This document shows, one piece after another, positions 10,064 to 21,594 of a stretch of DNA of 64,000 bases. A program made the position numbers and the translations under genes. Source of the stretch: Meloidogyne chitwoodi (taxonomy: Eukaryota > Nematoda > Chromadorea > Rhabditida > Meloidogynidae). The stretch spans positions 2,232,001 through 2,296,000 of the forward strand of contig JACZZP010000005.1 in assembly GCA_015183035.1 (NCBI GenBank). The letters run 5' to 3'. How positions within the stretch are numbered: the stretch's first letter is position 1; each line of letters starts with the position of its first letter. Under the pieces are notes generated by a model. It saw only the letters and a program-made list of their open reading frames with translations. It made no database searches and was not told the DNA's origin.

Positions 10064-10220
10064 AACACCTTCGGTTATTACCGGGTGTTAGATGCAAACG
10101 GTTATTACCGGGCATCTGGAGTACAGGGTTTTCCGTTTACCCCCGTGCACCTCCACGTGGTGTACTCTGGGCATTATTTTAAAACCACTATTAGTTTTTA
10201 AAAGTTGTTTTAAAATAATG
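10064..10220 (+). repeat. Four-hairpin module, copy C
   Basis: Hairpin 1: AACACC, TT bulge, CGGT, loop, ACCG, GGTGTT. Hairpin 2: AGATGC, AAA, CGGT, loop, ACCG, GCATCT. Hairpin 3: GAGTACA paired to TGTACTC, enclosing GGGT/ACCC and CGTG/CACG hairpins. Hairpin 4: CATTATTTTAAAAC paired perfectly to GTTTTAAAATAATG. Each stem differs from copy B at several positions but stays complementary. Confidence 0.8.
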
Positions 10221-10257
10221 GCGAAGCACGGTGAAAAACGGGAAAATTTTTTTTCAG

Positions 10258-11110
10258 TGGGCATAATAATTTTGGTGCCAATGTTGAGTGTAATTAGAAT
10301 TAAATTGGGTTTAAAGTATATATGTAATAGAGTATGGAGAATTCAATGGACATGGTCATTTTGGTGCCGAAATTGAGTGTGGCATTGAAACGACCTAATA
10401 TTATTTATTTAAAAATAAGGTAGATTAATAGGAGATAATAGGAACTCGAATATGGGGAATTTTTTAGGACAGGTTATTATGTTGCCAGAGTTGAGTATCG
10501 CAATTAAACGCCTAATTAAAAAATATTTAAAAATAATACAGGATTTAAGGGAATAATAGGTAATCGTATATGGAACCAAATTCCATTAAATCTTGAAGAT
10601 AGAATTAGGAAAGAATAATCTAAAAAATGACCAGTCAGTTTTCTTATAGGAGACCAACGTTCAGTGCGGCGTTCAAAAGTCCGAGGTAACTAATTTGGGT
10701 ATTTAATAATGATTTACAGGTGAGTGTGGGGCTGAAAAGATCATGTCAAATGAACTTTTTACATGCAAAGTGACACTAATCGAGAGCGGTTGAACCAAAT
10801 TCCATCAAATTTTGAAATTAGAATTAGGAAAGAATAATCTAAAAAATGACCAGTCAGTTTTCTTATAGGAGACCAACGTTCAGTGCGGCGTTCAAAAGTC
10901 CGAGGTAACTAATTTGGCTATTTAATAATGATTTACAGGTGAGGTGACAAATTCAAAACGATAAAACATTGAGACAATGGATAATCGTGTATGGGGAATT
11001 AAATGGGCATGGTCATTTTGGTGCCGAAATTGAGCGTGGCAATGAAACGGCCAAAGAACAAATAAATCTTAAAATAAGGCGGCATTTAGTGGGGATAATA
11101 GAAAATCGTC
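10258..11110 (+). repeat. Dispersed repeat units with TTTTGGTGCCGAAATTGAG core
   Basis: Related units with a TGGTCATTTTGGTGCCGA core recur near 10335-10390 and 11000-11050, with diverged units near 10258 and 10480. A second block containing GACCAGTCAGTTTTC is present twice, at 10572-10724 and 10793-10943, as near-identical direct repeats of about 150 bp. Inverted copies of the first core lie at 26925-27125. Confidence 0.75.
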
Positions 11111-11193
11111 TATTTGAGAGGTGTGTGGGCCGAAAGCTTGAAGTTTAACATACATTGGGACTCCAGTAAATTTAGCAAAAGCATTCTAAAAAT

Positions 11194-11235
11194 CTAGCAG
11201 CGCGCGAAGCGCGCCCCAAAGCCCGACAGGGCTTT
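11194..11235 (-). other. CTAG with two GC-rich hairpins, possible element end
   Basis: CTAG at 11194-11197 is followed 2 nt later by a GCGCGC/GCGCGC hairpin and then by AAAGCCC/GGGCTTT. On the minus strand this reads as hairpin then CTAG, like a Helitron 3' end, but the spacer is shorter than in the copies at 60766 and 63330 and the next base is A rather than T. Confidence 0.35.
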
Positions 11236-11239
11236 TTTA

Positions 11240-13040
11240 CACAAAAAAATATTTTTTACCCAAATTTTTTTTTAACTTTCCAAATTTTTAAATATATTAA
11301 TGTAATTTAATATTCCCCATGTACTGCACTACTGAGTAGTGCACGCTTCCACTGGTTTATTTAATATATTAATATTTTTTTCAGTTGAAAATATTTTTAA
11401 AATTTTACAATATTTAATTTGTTTTTTTAATTGATGGTTCTAAAAAGTAATCAAAAAAAATGAAATCTTTTGATTTTTCGAAAAGCAAAAATTAATTAGA
11501 GAAAATATCGAAAATTCATCGAATGCGTTTTAAACTAAAAAATTTTTAATTAAGCACAATTACACTTTGGGACAAATTACTTAAAAATTAAAATTTATAT
11601 AAGAACTGTCCTCTTTTAAATTAATTTTTAGTCAATTAATATTGACTTGCAAAAATAAACATTTGTAAGCTATAAGGATGAGATTTATTTCTCTTTGTTG
11701 TATTATTTTTATTTTTAAAATTTTAAATAAATGTATATTAAGCATAAAGCTCTAGATATAATATTTTTTTCCTAGTTCTCTAAGTTGGTTTATTTTGTAA
11801 AATTAAATAAATAAAAAATTCTAAAAATATAAAATTCTTTCAGATTTAAAAAATATTAAAGGTTTATACCAGGGAATTAATAATAATTTATCCGCAAAAA
11901 AAAAAGTCCGCATAAAGGGCAGTTTGTTGTTTGTAAAAAGTGCCCGCATTTTCAAAAATTCTTATAAAAATCCTAAAAAAATAATGCGTAAAAATTGCAC
12001 ATAAACTTTTTTAAAGTTTTAAAAAAAATTTTTAAATATAATTTTAGCTGAAACAAAATTCAGCTTACAAAAATAAAGCAATAAATCTGGATACCGACAA
12101 ATAACCAAAATAGTAATATTGTTTAAAATAAAAAATAAATTAAAAATTAAACATTAATTAGCAAAGTCCTTTTGGCACCTTTTCTTTAAAAAATAATTTT
12201 TAAATTAATAAAAAAAATTTTTTAATTAAACAAAAGAATATTTTTATTCATTCAAGTAATGCCTGATAATAGGGATTCTTTTTTTCCATACATTTAAATA
12301 GAAAAATTAGACTTTTTATTGATTTTTCAACAAAAAAATGAAAATTTTTGAATTTTTTTATTTAAATTACAAGGGTTGATTCTAAAAATAAAATACTTAA
12401 TTGAGAAAATAAATTAAAAATTGTGTAAATTAAAATATTCGCTTGAAACCAATTATTTTATAACACCTTTTTATTTGATTAGAAATTAAATTACCTAAGT
12501 AACCCTAAAATTAATAAAAACAAAGGCCATTTTTTTGCTATTAAATGAAAAACAAAATTAAAAAAAAATCGAAAAATTCAAATAAAATTATCCAAATTAA
12601 ACTTTGGTTTTCTAATAAATATTAAATATTTTATTTAATCAAGTTTATTTATTGAACAAAATAAATAAGAAAATATTCTTTTGCTCTGAAGCTTTGTAGT
12701 ATTTTTGGAAGCCTATTATTAGGCTAATAATTCTTTTAATATTTATTTTATAAATTATTTTTAATTTTTTTAGGAGAAGAGAGAATTAAAACGCACACAA
12801 AATAATATTATACCTAATTAACTTTAGTTACAAAATTGATTTATACCTTTGTAATTTTATCTTTGAATTATTTTAAAATTTTGATTCTTAAAAAGTTAGT
12901 GAGAAAATAAGGTTGGTATACATATTATTTTCAAAACAATATTCAAATTCCTCAATTTTGAGAAAAACAACTGACAAACAATTCAAATGATAATTATGCA
13001 AATAATATAGACAATTCTCTTTTAATGGACCACCCAAACA
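11240..13040. other. AT-rich intergenic region with three box-hairpin elements
   Basis: No coding region is supported. Elements of the TATTTTTG-hairpin family lie with boxes at 11650 and 12068 (minus orientation) and 12700 (plus orientation, AGCCTA/TAGGCT stem). A short GCGGAC-type repeat fragment is near 11905-11945. Confidence 0.6.
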
Positions 13041-13050
13041 AATATTTGAG

Positions 13051-13057
13051 TATAAAA
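13051..13057 (+). promoter_or_regulatory. TATA box of the secreted-protein gene
   Basis: TATAAAA in the context GAGTATAAAAGC lies 107 bp before the ATG at 13158. TTCATTC about 25-30 bp downstream would suit a start site. Confidence 0.6.
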
Positions 13058-13157
13058 GCAACACAAACAATTCATTCAATATAATTCGTCCTCGTAGCCG
13101 AAGACATCTTCTCTAATCATTCTTTTTGCCTCTTCCAAATAAATCAACTGCTCCAAG

Positions 13158-15070
13158 ATGGGAATAAAAACATTGTTAGGATGTATTCTAATTGTTGGCC
13201 TTAATATTGGTATTGTTTTGGCAACTAATTGTCCACATACTCGAACCAACACACTCAGTAGTGAAAGTAACTCTGACAGTCAAGCAGCTCGTGAATGTAA
13301 CTGTGGCTCAATCCTTGATTGCTATGCTACAACTACACCTGTTTCAACAACTTCAACAACATCTGCTTCGGTCACTTCAACTTCTACTGCTTCACCAAGT
13401 CCATCTACTGATGCAACAAATACAGAAACATCTTCTTCTTCTGTAAGCTCAGTCCCTGCTAATGTTACTATTGTCAACTATGTTTACTATAACAATTCTG
13501 TAACACAAGTATCTTCATATTCTTCATCAAATACAACATCTGGACCTTGCCAAGCTGTTCTTGTAACTGAATTGAGAAGAATTAAATTTTTATATTTGAA
13601 TTATTCTCAACAGGTAACGTAACTTTAAAATAATTAAAAATAATTTATTTAATTAATTTAAAGCAAGTATTTGAAGAATATATTCAACTAATAGAGTTAG
13701 AGTTGCTTGATATAACATTGACTGTAACATTAAAATTGATCAAATGTGCGTATCATATAAAACATTGCTTCAATAAATACCCTGACATTGAAATACTCAT
13801 CAGTTGTGTTAAAATTACTGGATGGGGAAGAATATTCGAATTAGTTCAAGGTGGACTCAGTTTCAATGCCCCCAACATGAAAATTGCTTTCCAACAATTG
13901 GACAATTTTGGAAATTGTCCTCTGACTCAAGCTATTGAAGCTGCAACTGCCAATGACTCTTGTGGAGCAGATACGACTGTTATAGCTTTAAAATATACAG
14001 GATGGATGAAAAGAATGTGTCTTAAAAACGATGATGATTGGCCTATTGAACGAAAACATGCATTAATTTCAATGCTTTTCAAATATTACATCACAGTTAA
14101 TGCTCCCACAGCATTGTTAGCAGCTATTTTGAATGCAAATATTCCAGGATTTGGAACTGTTGAATTATACTTTACTTACTGCGATATGGTTTATATATAA
14201 AATGAATGAGTCCATCCCAGAAGATCATAACCAAAATATCAACACTAAAATTTAAAAGAATTACCCTGTGTTGATATTTTTGTTATGATCTTCTGGGATG
14301 ATAAAAAATAAATTTAAATTTATTTTTTAATTAGTTTGTGAGCTTTGCTTCAATTGGTAATTCATTTTTGGGTGGAGATGCTGATAACTGTCCTATGCTC
14401 CAATCACTCAACAGTTCAATCAATTCAAATGAAACTTCTCAAAACTATAACTCTTCAGTTATTAGTGAATGTAACAACTTTGTTTCAAACTGTCACAGCT
14501 ACTTTAAAATTGAATTTGACTCTCTTAGACGTTTAAAATTTGTATCAGCACAATTCTCATTTTTGAGTTCATTAGCACATGAATTGTTATACAAAATAAT
14601 AATTAATGGAAATAACTACCAATGTCCATTTTATAAAGTTATTTCTGCTTCACATTTTGTTAGTTTATATTTATTTATTTTTAAAGAAATTAATTTAGAG
14701 CACAAATAACAATGTAACAATTTATAATCAAACTGTTCCTCAAGATTATGCCCATTGTTGTAAACTTGACAAAAATAACAATTCAGAATTGTTGCAAGCA
14801 TTAGATTATGATTTTAGACCAAAACTTTTACCAGTATATAATTCATCATTTAATACTAATTGCTACAATCCTATTAAAAATTGCATCAAAAACAACGCTG
14901 ACTGCAATGTAGCTTTTACTTGTGTCATTCCATATTTAAAGAATAATTGTGTCAAAACATTGCCTCAACCTAGAGCATTGCTTATGTCAACAATTCTTTG
15001 GCCAGTTTTCTCGTCAACTAATCAAATTGGAACAATTGGTGGAACTAGTGGAATGTGTGGATGCAGTTAA
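13158..15070 (+). CDS. Secreted Ser/Thr-rich, cysteine-containing protein, unknown family
   Basis: Exons 13158-13613, 13664-14188, 14335-14637 and 14699-15070 join in phase to 551 residues. The first 22 or so residues (MGIKTLLGCILIVGLNIGIV and on) form a signal peptide. Next come a short Cys-containing segment, a Ser/Thr-rich mucin-like linker (about residues 55-110) and a folded region with many spaced cysteines and N-x-S/T glycosylation sites, ending MCGCS. The open frame after 14188 reaches a stop only because it reads into intron 2. That intron carries an 88-bp inverted-repeat element (14213-14300). A TATA box precedes the gene and AATAAA occurs near 15252. Predicted to be extracellular; the family was not recognised and effector status is not shown. 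Confidence 0.75.
14213..14300. mobile_element. 88-bp foldback element in intron 2
   Basis: Arms of 33 bp begin CATCCCAGAAGATC and end GATCTTCTGGGATG, with a single mismatch, across a loop of about 22 nt. It lies wholly within the intron at 14189-14334. Confidence 0.8.
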
Positions 15071-18000
15071 AATGGAAGAAGAAAGGCACTCCAAATGAGG
15101 GATATATTTATTTTTAATGCCTTAAATGTGATAATTCCCTCTCTTTTCTTTTAGTAGTTTAGAATGTCAACACCGCCTATATAAATATTTTATTTAAATT
15201 ATTTTATTTAATTCTTTCATTTAATTGTAGTTTTTCTTTGTTAATTTTTGGAAATAAATTGCGGTTGTTGTTTTATTTTGATTTAAAAAATTCTTGATTT
15301 ACAGACCGTGACTTGTACTTAAAAAGACAATTTTAGAAATAAAACATATTTATTACTAAATTAAAATTTTTTTAAAAGGCCAACTTTAAGAGAAAATTTT
15401 GTGTTATATTTTTCCTTTTGCTTTATTTTTGTAAGCCTGAATGGTTTTTCAGGCAAATTATCAAAAAAATAATTTTAAGTAAAAAAGTAAAATTACAAAA
15501 GAAAAAAACATTACATTTAAAAATATATTAAATATCAAAACATTTAATTTTACCTCTTTTATTAGTAGAGTTGTGCGTTTAAACAAAAATTAACTAAAAA
15601 TTATTAAAATATTTATATTGGAAAATCGAAAAAATAACTCGAAAATCTAGCCTCAGAGGAAGTAAATAATTTTCATTGAAAGAATTTCAAACTTTTAAAA
15701 GTCAACGAATTTTTTAAACACAAAAGTTTTTATTTTCTTTAATTTTTTCAGAAATTTAATTTTATTTTTTAGAGTTCATATACATAGAAATGAGTGTACA
15801 GATAAATTTTACAAAAATCTTAAACTGTAAAATTAAAAAAAAAATATTTTATTTAATAGGGAATAATTAAATTATTTAATCATAATTGTATTTATTTTTT
15901 GATGATTTTTAAATAAAAATCTAGCGAGCTTTTCTTATTTTTGGATGCTTGACATATTCCATTGTCAGGCTAAAATGGGTCTTGTCTGTTAAGACAAATT
16001 TTCAAATTTTATTTTATACTTTAAACCTTTAAAAGTCAGACTTATTAAAAAAGCAAAATTTTATAAGAAGAATAGGCGTTTAGGGAGATAAATGAAGAAT
16101 TTGCGAAAAAAAAATGTGAAAAAATATAGTATAATAAAATAAAAATTATTGTTATATGAGCTGCTAAAAATGAAAGAACAAAATGAGAATTATACAAAAA
16201 ATCTATTTTTTTTTAATTTTAAAGGTTAAAATAAGATTAGGTATATATTTTAAAAATACAAATAAAAGGTCTGTATAATATATAATTTTGTAAAAATAAT
16301 TTAATTTAATCTAAATATATAATTATGTATATTTTTCTTCCTTGTTTTGGTTCTTTATTTTTGAGAGTCAAAATTTTATTTTGACTAAAAAGTATTAAAT
16401 TTCCATTAATTTAAATTTCTTGAATAAATTTTCAATTTTGATTTTTAAAAAATAATAATAATAAATTCAAAGAAAAAATTAAGAAAGATAAAAATTAGGA
16501 GGAATATGAAAAATGAAACAAAATTAATTGGAAATGAGAAGATAAAATTAGCCAAAAAACTTTTGGCTTCCAAAAATATAAAGCGAGTATTGCAAGCGAA
16601 GAATTATTAAAATTGCAAGAAAAAATTTAGTTTAAAATCACATATTTTTAATAAATTAAATATTATACAATTTTTAATTTATTAATTATATCACATTAAT
16701 TTTAAAATTCCATTAGTCATTTTTAAAATAATTAATGCAAATGGTAATGCTGCAGTAAATAATTAATTATTAAAATTGCGGAATTTGGGGATGCTTGCCG
16801 GCAATTTATTTTTTATTTTTGAAAATATTAGAGTATTTATTTAATAAAAAATTAAAAAATCTTTAATTTCAAAAATTGAATAACTAAATTAAAAATGGTA
16901 ATTTTATTACCGACCTTTTACTAGATATATTCATTAAAAATTATTTAGAAAAATCTGATTTATTTAAATAATGAGCCCAGTTAGGACAACTAAAAAAGAA
17001 AATTTAAAAATAAAAAATACTCCATTGTAGACCCACTTTTCCTTTAATTAAATACAAATATCAACAAACTCTTTAAATTTTGTAACATTTACAAAAGCTG
17101 TGACAACAATCTTCTCCTCAGATTCTCAGTTCAAAATAGCTGTAGTCTTAAAAATAAATTAAATATTTAATCTTAGCAAAATCTAAGACTTACAAAAATA
17201 CAAAACTAGGATCCCACCCCTTATTTTCAATTAAATCCATTGCATCTAATAACTTTTTATTAAATTTAAAATTTAATACTTTTTAAAAATTAAATTATAT
17301 TTTTTAATTTAGAAGTTTAACTAAATATTTTCAATTTTTTATTTTTATCTATTTTTAGTAGGAGGATAATTCCCGAATAATAACAAAAAAAAATTAAAAA
17401 TATTTCAAAAATTTTAACTATTCTATAAAAACAAATTTAATAATAAATAGAAGTTTCTTAATATTTTAGAATATTTAGATTAGTTTTTTTTGAGTTGCAA
17501 TCTTTTAATTTGAGAGATTATTTATTTATTGGATTAGCTTTATTATTATATTTGTCAGTTAATTTAGTCAAAGATACTTTGACTTACAAAAATAATTAGA
17601 TCAACACATGGTCGCCTCGATAACTTTTAAATTTATAATAATTTTAATTATCTAGTTTTAGGAATATCATTTATTAAACAAATTCAGATATAATTGTCTA
17701 TATTTTAAATTAATTTTGTTTTAAATTTTTTTGGATAAAAAACTGATTATTTAAAAATCTATGTTTAGCAAATAAAGTTGTTGATTAATTAATAACCAGA
17801 GTTGTGCAAAATATGCACGGAAAATCGCAAAATATGCGCATATATATGCACAAAAAATGTCCAAAATATGCACCGAAATATGAAAAATATGTCAGAAGAT
17901 ACACTAAATAGGATCAAAAATAGCGAAAATGTATTTTAAAAATAGATATTTAATCGAAAAAAATTAATTTAATAATATATTCAGGCTTGTCTCACTAATC

Positions 18001-18289
18001 TGACTGACGCGAAAATTACCATATGGACGAGAGAGTTAAAACTGTTGCTCTCTACACCGGTAATATTAACAGATATTACTAAAATATATTTTAATATTTA
18101 ATTCAAGAGTGATAAAGTCCATAAACATAATATAGTATATACACAACTTAGTTTAATAGAATTTGTAATCAAGAATACTTTATTGATATTCTTATTCAGA
18201 AAATTTAAATTTAAAAAATATTTAAAAAATTTATAAATTTAATGTAACAATTTTTCGCTTTTTTAAAAATATCAAATTATTTACTTTTT
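15071..18289. other. AT-rich intergenic region with box-hairpin elements
   Basis: No gene seen after the likely AATAAA near 15252. Box-hairpin elements have plus-strand boxes at 15424 (GCCTGAA/TTCAGGC), 15936 (CTTGACA/TGTCAGG) and 16356 (AGTCAAAAT/ATTTTGACT, AT box at 16273), and minus-strand boxes at 16571, 17193 and 17587. A loose run of AAAATATGCAC-like units is at 17815-17890. Confidence 0.6.
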
Positions 18290-19366
18290 TCATTCTTTGT
18301 CAGATACATAATTTTCATAATCTTCATCTTCATAAAATTCTTCAATTAAATAATGCTTTGAAATATTATAAATAAATGGTTTAGAAGTTAAATTTTTGCC
18401 AAAGTTAGTTTCAACTGAACAACATTCTAATTGAATATAAGGTTTAAGAAATTCATAATTTTCTTTTAATAATACAGCTTTACCTTTAATTTAAATTAAT
18501 TTAATTTTTAAATAAATTAATTAAAATATTTAACTTACCAATTTGTTTTCCATTTTGAGTGAAAAAAACATAAGGTAATTTATTATTCATTTTTGGAGGT
18601 GGATAAACTAATCCACAACCAATAATATCTTCATTTTTAATTGAAATTGAAGGAAGTTTAATTTTCTTTTTAGTATAAAAGTAACGGATTAATTTATCCG
18701 TCGGCCATAAAGCTACAACAAATTTTTCACTTTTTTCAAGACCAATAGCTATATCTGCATTTTTTTCAACTTGAAATTGAACTTCATAATAAAATAATGT
18801 GAATGTTAACAATTCAAACAGCAATGAGACAATGAAGAATTTTCATTAGGTTTATTAAAAGAATTCTCCGCCTTTATTGCAGCTAATTTATTATTTCCTA
18901 AATTAATTTAATATAATAAAAGCATTTCATAACCATATATACATTTATTAATTTAAAAAACTAACCATCTTCTATACAATTAATATATTTAATATTTGTG
19001 TCCTTTTAAGTTGAATAAATCCATTCCCATTAATACAATAACCAATTGGTTTATCAGTGTTTATACATTCATTTTTGCAACAATTAAAATAAGAGTATAT
19101 AAATTTCCATTTGTTTTCAACGTATAAAAAACACTGAAAAATTAAATTTTAATTGTAGATAAATAAATTAAAACTAACCACTCTTTTTCCCTCTTTTAAT
19201 TGTTTTAATTCAAAGTTTAACTCATCAATTTTTTTGTCTGAATTTAATTGTTTCAGCTTTAACTTATCAATCTCTTTTTTGAGTTCGATAAAATCATCAT
19301 TAGTCTAAAATAAGAAAATTAATATTTTTATCACAAAACTTTAAAATATTTTTAAATCCTTTTAAC

Positions 19367-20080
19367 CAGTGGTTGGAAGCTCATACAAAATTCGTACTCG
19401 TTCTCGTACTCGTACTTTGATACGAAGTTCGAGTACGAGGGAAAAAATGGCTAAAATACGAGGTACGAGGCATAAGTACGAGCTCCTACTCTCGTAGTTA
19501 AGGTTTAATTTTTAGCCAAATTTATTTCTTTCTTTTCCATGGGAAATAAAATTTTCACTCCATTCCTCTTCCCGCAGTTTATTTTTACAAGCGAGAAAAG
19601 AAAAGGAATGTTTATATAAATATATGTAATTTACTTAATTTTTCCAAGTATGCATCTATGGTTTAGTGGTTAGTGCTTTAGTCTGTTTTATTAAGTTGGT
19701 TTAGGTTCGAATCCTTTAATAAGGGAATGGAATTTTGAGTTAATAATTGCTGCTAGAGTCATTTCTGTTTTAAAAATTTTAGAAGCAAAATTAAATCAGA
19801 AATTTTCTCCTACGGCACTAAAAAAGCAATTTTTGGCAACACATGCTTAAAAATTTTAAAAATTTTTGCCTGCGGCGCTGAAAATGATGAATTTTTGGCT
19901 ACTAAAGTGCAATAATGTTTCAAAATTTTCGCCTGCGGCGCTATAAAAAAACTAACTTTATGAAAATTTACCCAAAACGCAAGAAAAAAATATAAGGAAA
20001 GTACGAGGTACGAGTACGAGGGAAAAAATATGGCTGGTACGAAGTACGAGTACGAGCAAAATGAAAATTTCCAACCACTG
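19367..20080. mobile_element. Non-autonomous hAT-type element with 8-bp target duplication
   Basis: Terminal inverted repeats CAGTGGTTGGAA and TTCCAACCACTG are flanked by the exact 8-bp direct repeat CTTTTAAC (19359-19366 and 20081-20088), as expected for hAT elements. Inside, near both ends, are GTACGAG-rich short repeats. No transposase is present. It sits in an intron of the SPRY gene. Confidence 0.85.
19655..19730 (+). tRNA. tRNA-derived sequence inside the hAT element
   Basis: TGGTTTAGTGG resembles an A box and GGTTCGAATCC is a perfect B box at tRNA-like spacing. A clean cloverleaf with an acceptor stem could not be drawn, so this is probably a tRNA pseudogene or SINE head captured by the element. 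Confidence 0.45.
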
Positions 20081-20098
20081 CTTTTAACTGGTAAATAA

Positions 20099-20607
20099 CC
20101 AGTTGACTCCCTACCTGTCCGCAATTAGAATTTGCTCTTTTCTTCTCTTGCATTTTTGGCGTTAAGAGAAGTGCACACTGCCTTTTTGGCACTTTGAAAG
20201 AAAAGGTTAAAATAATTAAAAATAATTAATAATAAAGTGAAATATATTTATTTTATAAATGATCAAATAATCAAAGAACATAAATTTGGGAAAACATTCT
20301 CAAATATATTTCTAGAAGATCAGGTGGATAACAACCTTTTATGGAATTATAATGAAGGGATAAAAACCAGTAAAAGGACAAATATTTAGGTAATTCAGTT
20401 TCTGTAATATGTCTCATCTGACGGACAATTCTGAAGCTAAATCATTATTATTAAATAATTTTAATTATTTTATCCCTTTATTTCAAAGTGTCAAAAGGCA
20501 TATTATAGCTGAGAAGGAAAAATAAGTGTGCACTTCTCTTAACGCCAAAATACAAGAGAAGGAAAGAAGAGCAAATTCTCTTTGCGGACAGGTAGGGAGT
20601 CAACTGG
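20099..20607. mobile_element. 509-bp element with long terminal inverted repeats
   Basis: Ends are CCAGTTGACTCCC and GGGAGTCAACTGG. The inverted similarity continues for about 120 bp per arm, broken by an indel of about 27 bp in one arm. It contains GCGGACAGG and GTGCAC motifs and no coding frame. It lies in the same SPRY-gene intron, 18 bp from the hAT element. No clear target duplication was found. Confidence 0.75.
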
Positions 20608-21363
20608 ACATTTACCTTCTCACGTTATATTATTACCAGCATTGAAATAGAAGCAGTTTCAGTCCTCTCATCCAAAAGACTAATTTGTGAGCCAGTAATA
20701 TTAGTTAAAGAATCCTAAATTAAATATTAATTTTATATTTTTTAAAAATTAAATTATCAAATTTTCCTCTCTGTCCAAATCTGGAGTTAAAGAGCTTTCA
20801 GTCATTTTATAAAATTTAAAATAAATAAATAAATAAAAATTCTGAAAAATTATTTAATTTAAGATATTAAAAATTTATAAAAAATGAACAAATAAATAAT
20901 GAATTAAATAATTGTCTGATATAGAGAAAATTAATATATTCTAACACCCATTTTATTTTCCCTTATAAAAAATAAATAAAATTTATTTTTTATGATAAGG
21001 CAAAAATAATTTAAAAAGGCATACATATTTGAATATTTTTATAGAAAGGTATTATTTATAAGACTTTCCATTTGCTTTAGGCTTAATTATTGAAGAGAAA
21101 AGTTTTTAATAATAAAAGCAATGTTTTCAATAAAAAATTATGGAAAATTATATTTGAAAAATTCTTCGCTAGTAATTTGCTCTGATGTTCTACTAAGATT
21201 GCTAATGGTACACTACAATGATTATTAGAGTATTAACTCTCGTATACTTGTGGAAAAATAACTGTGATGTCTAAAGTTGGTGACTTTGTTTAGATTGACT
21301 CATTTAAATAATTAATCTAATTTTATTCAATTAAAAATAAATACGTAAAATTATTATTTTTTT

Positions 21364-21560
21364 GGGATCAACCCTGAATATCGAAACCCTGAATATCTTA
21401 TTAGCCAGTTTGCCAAACTGCCAATTTGGTCAAGTAATAAAACACTCCTTGTAGGTCCAAACTTGAATGGGACCAAATTGTTTTAAGAGATTTGACCGAA
21501 TTGGCAATTGGACCAATTTGCTAATAGATATTCAGGGTTTCGATATTCAGGGGTGGACCC
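21364..21560. mobile_element. Palindromic element with 8-bp target duplication (CCAATTTGGTC family)
   Basis: Ends GGGATCAACCCTGAATATC and GATATTCAGGGGTGGACCC, flanked by exact ATTTTTTT repeats (21356-21363, 21561-21568). Related copies are at 36428-36639 and around 34712-35790. The 8-bp duplication suggests hAT-type mobilisation. Confidence 0.8.
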
Positions 21561-21594
21561 ATTTTTTTAAATGTTTTTGTCACGTTATTTTTAT

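Larger units (their letters stand above)
18290..20805 (-). pseudogene. SPRY-domain protein gene with coiled coil and one frameshift
   Basis: Exons read on the minus strand: start ATG near 20805, then 20637-20714, 19179-19304 (a Lys/Glu/Leu coiled coil), 18966-19133, 18820-18897, 18539-18781 and 18290-18483. The SPRY domain begins near KWKFIYSYF and includes GYCINGNGF, YINCIEDG, KLAAIKAENSFNKP, IAIGLE, IIGCGL, FTQNGKQIG and ETNFG. Splice phases agree except in exon 18966-19133, where the frame shifts by one base between GFIQL and NIKYINC, and the first exon (MTESSLTP) has no GT donor. The gene may be a pseudogene, or the base may be an assembly error. There is no signal peptide, so a cytoplasmic adaptor-like role is more likely than secretion. 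SPRY families are expanded in plant-parasitic nematodes. Confidence 0.75.

Noticed and set aside
14189..14200. Stop codon ending the second exon of the secreted-protein gene
   Set aside because: It lies after a GT donor; splicing to 14335 keeps phase and continues the Cys-rich protein.
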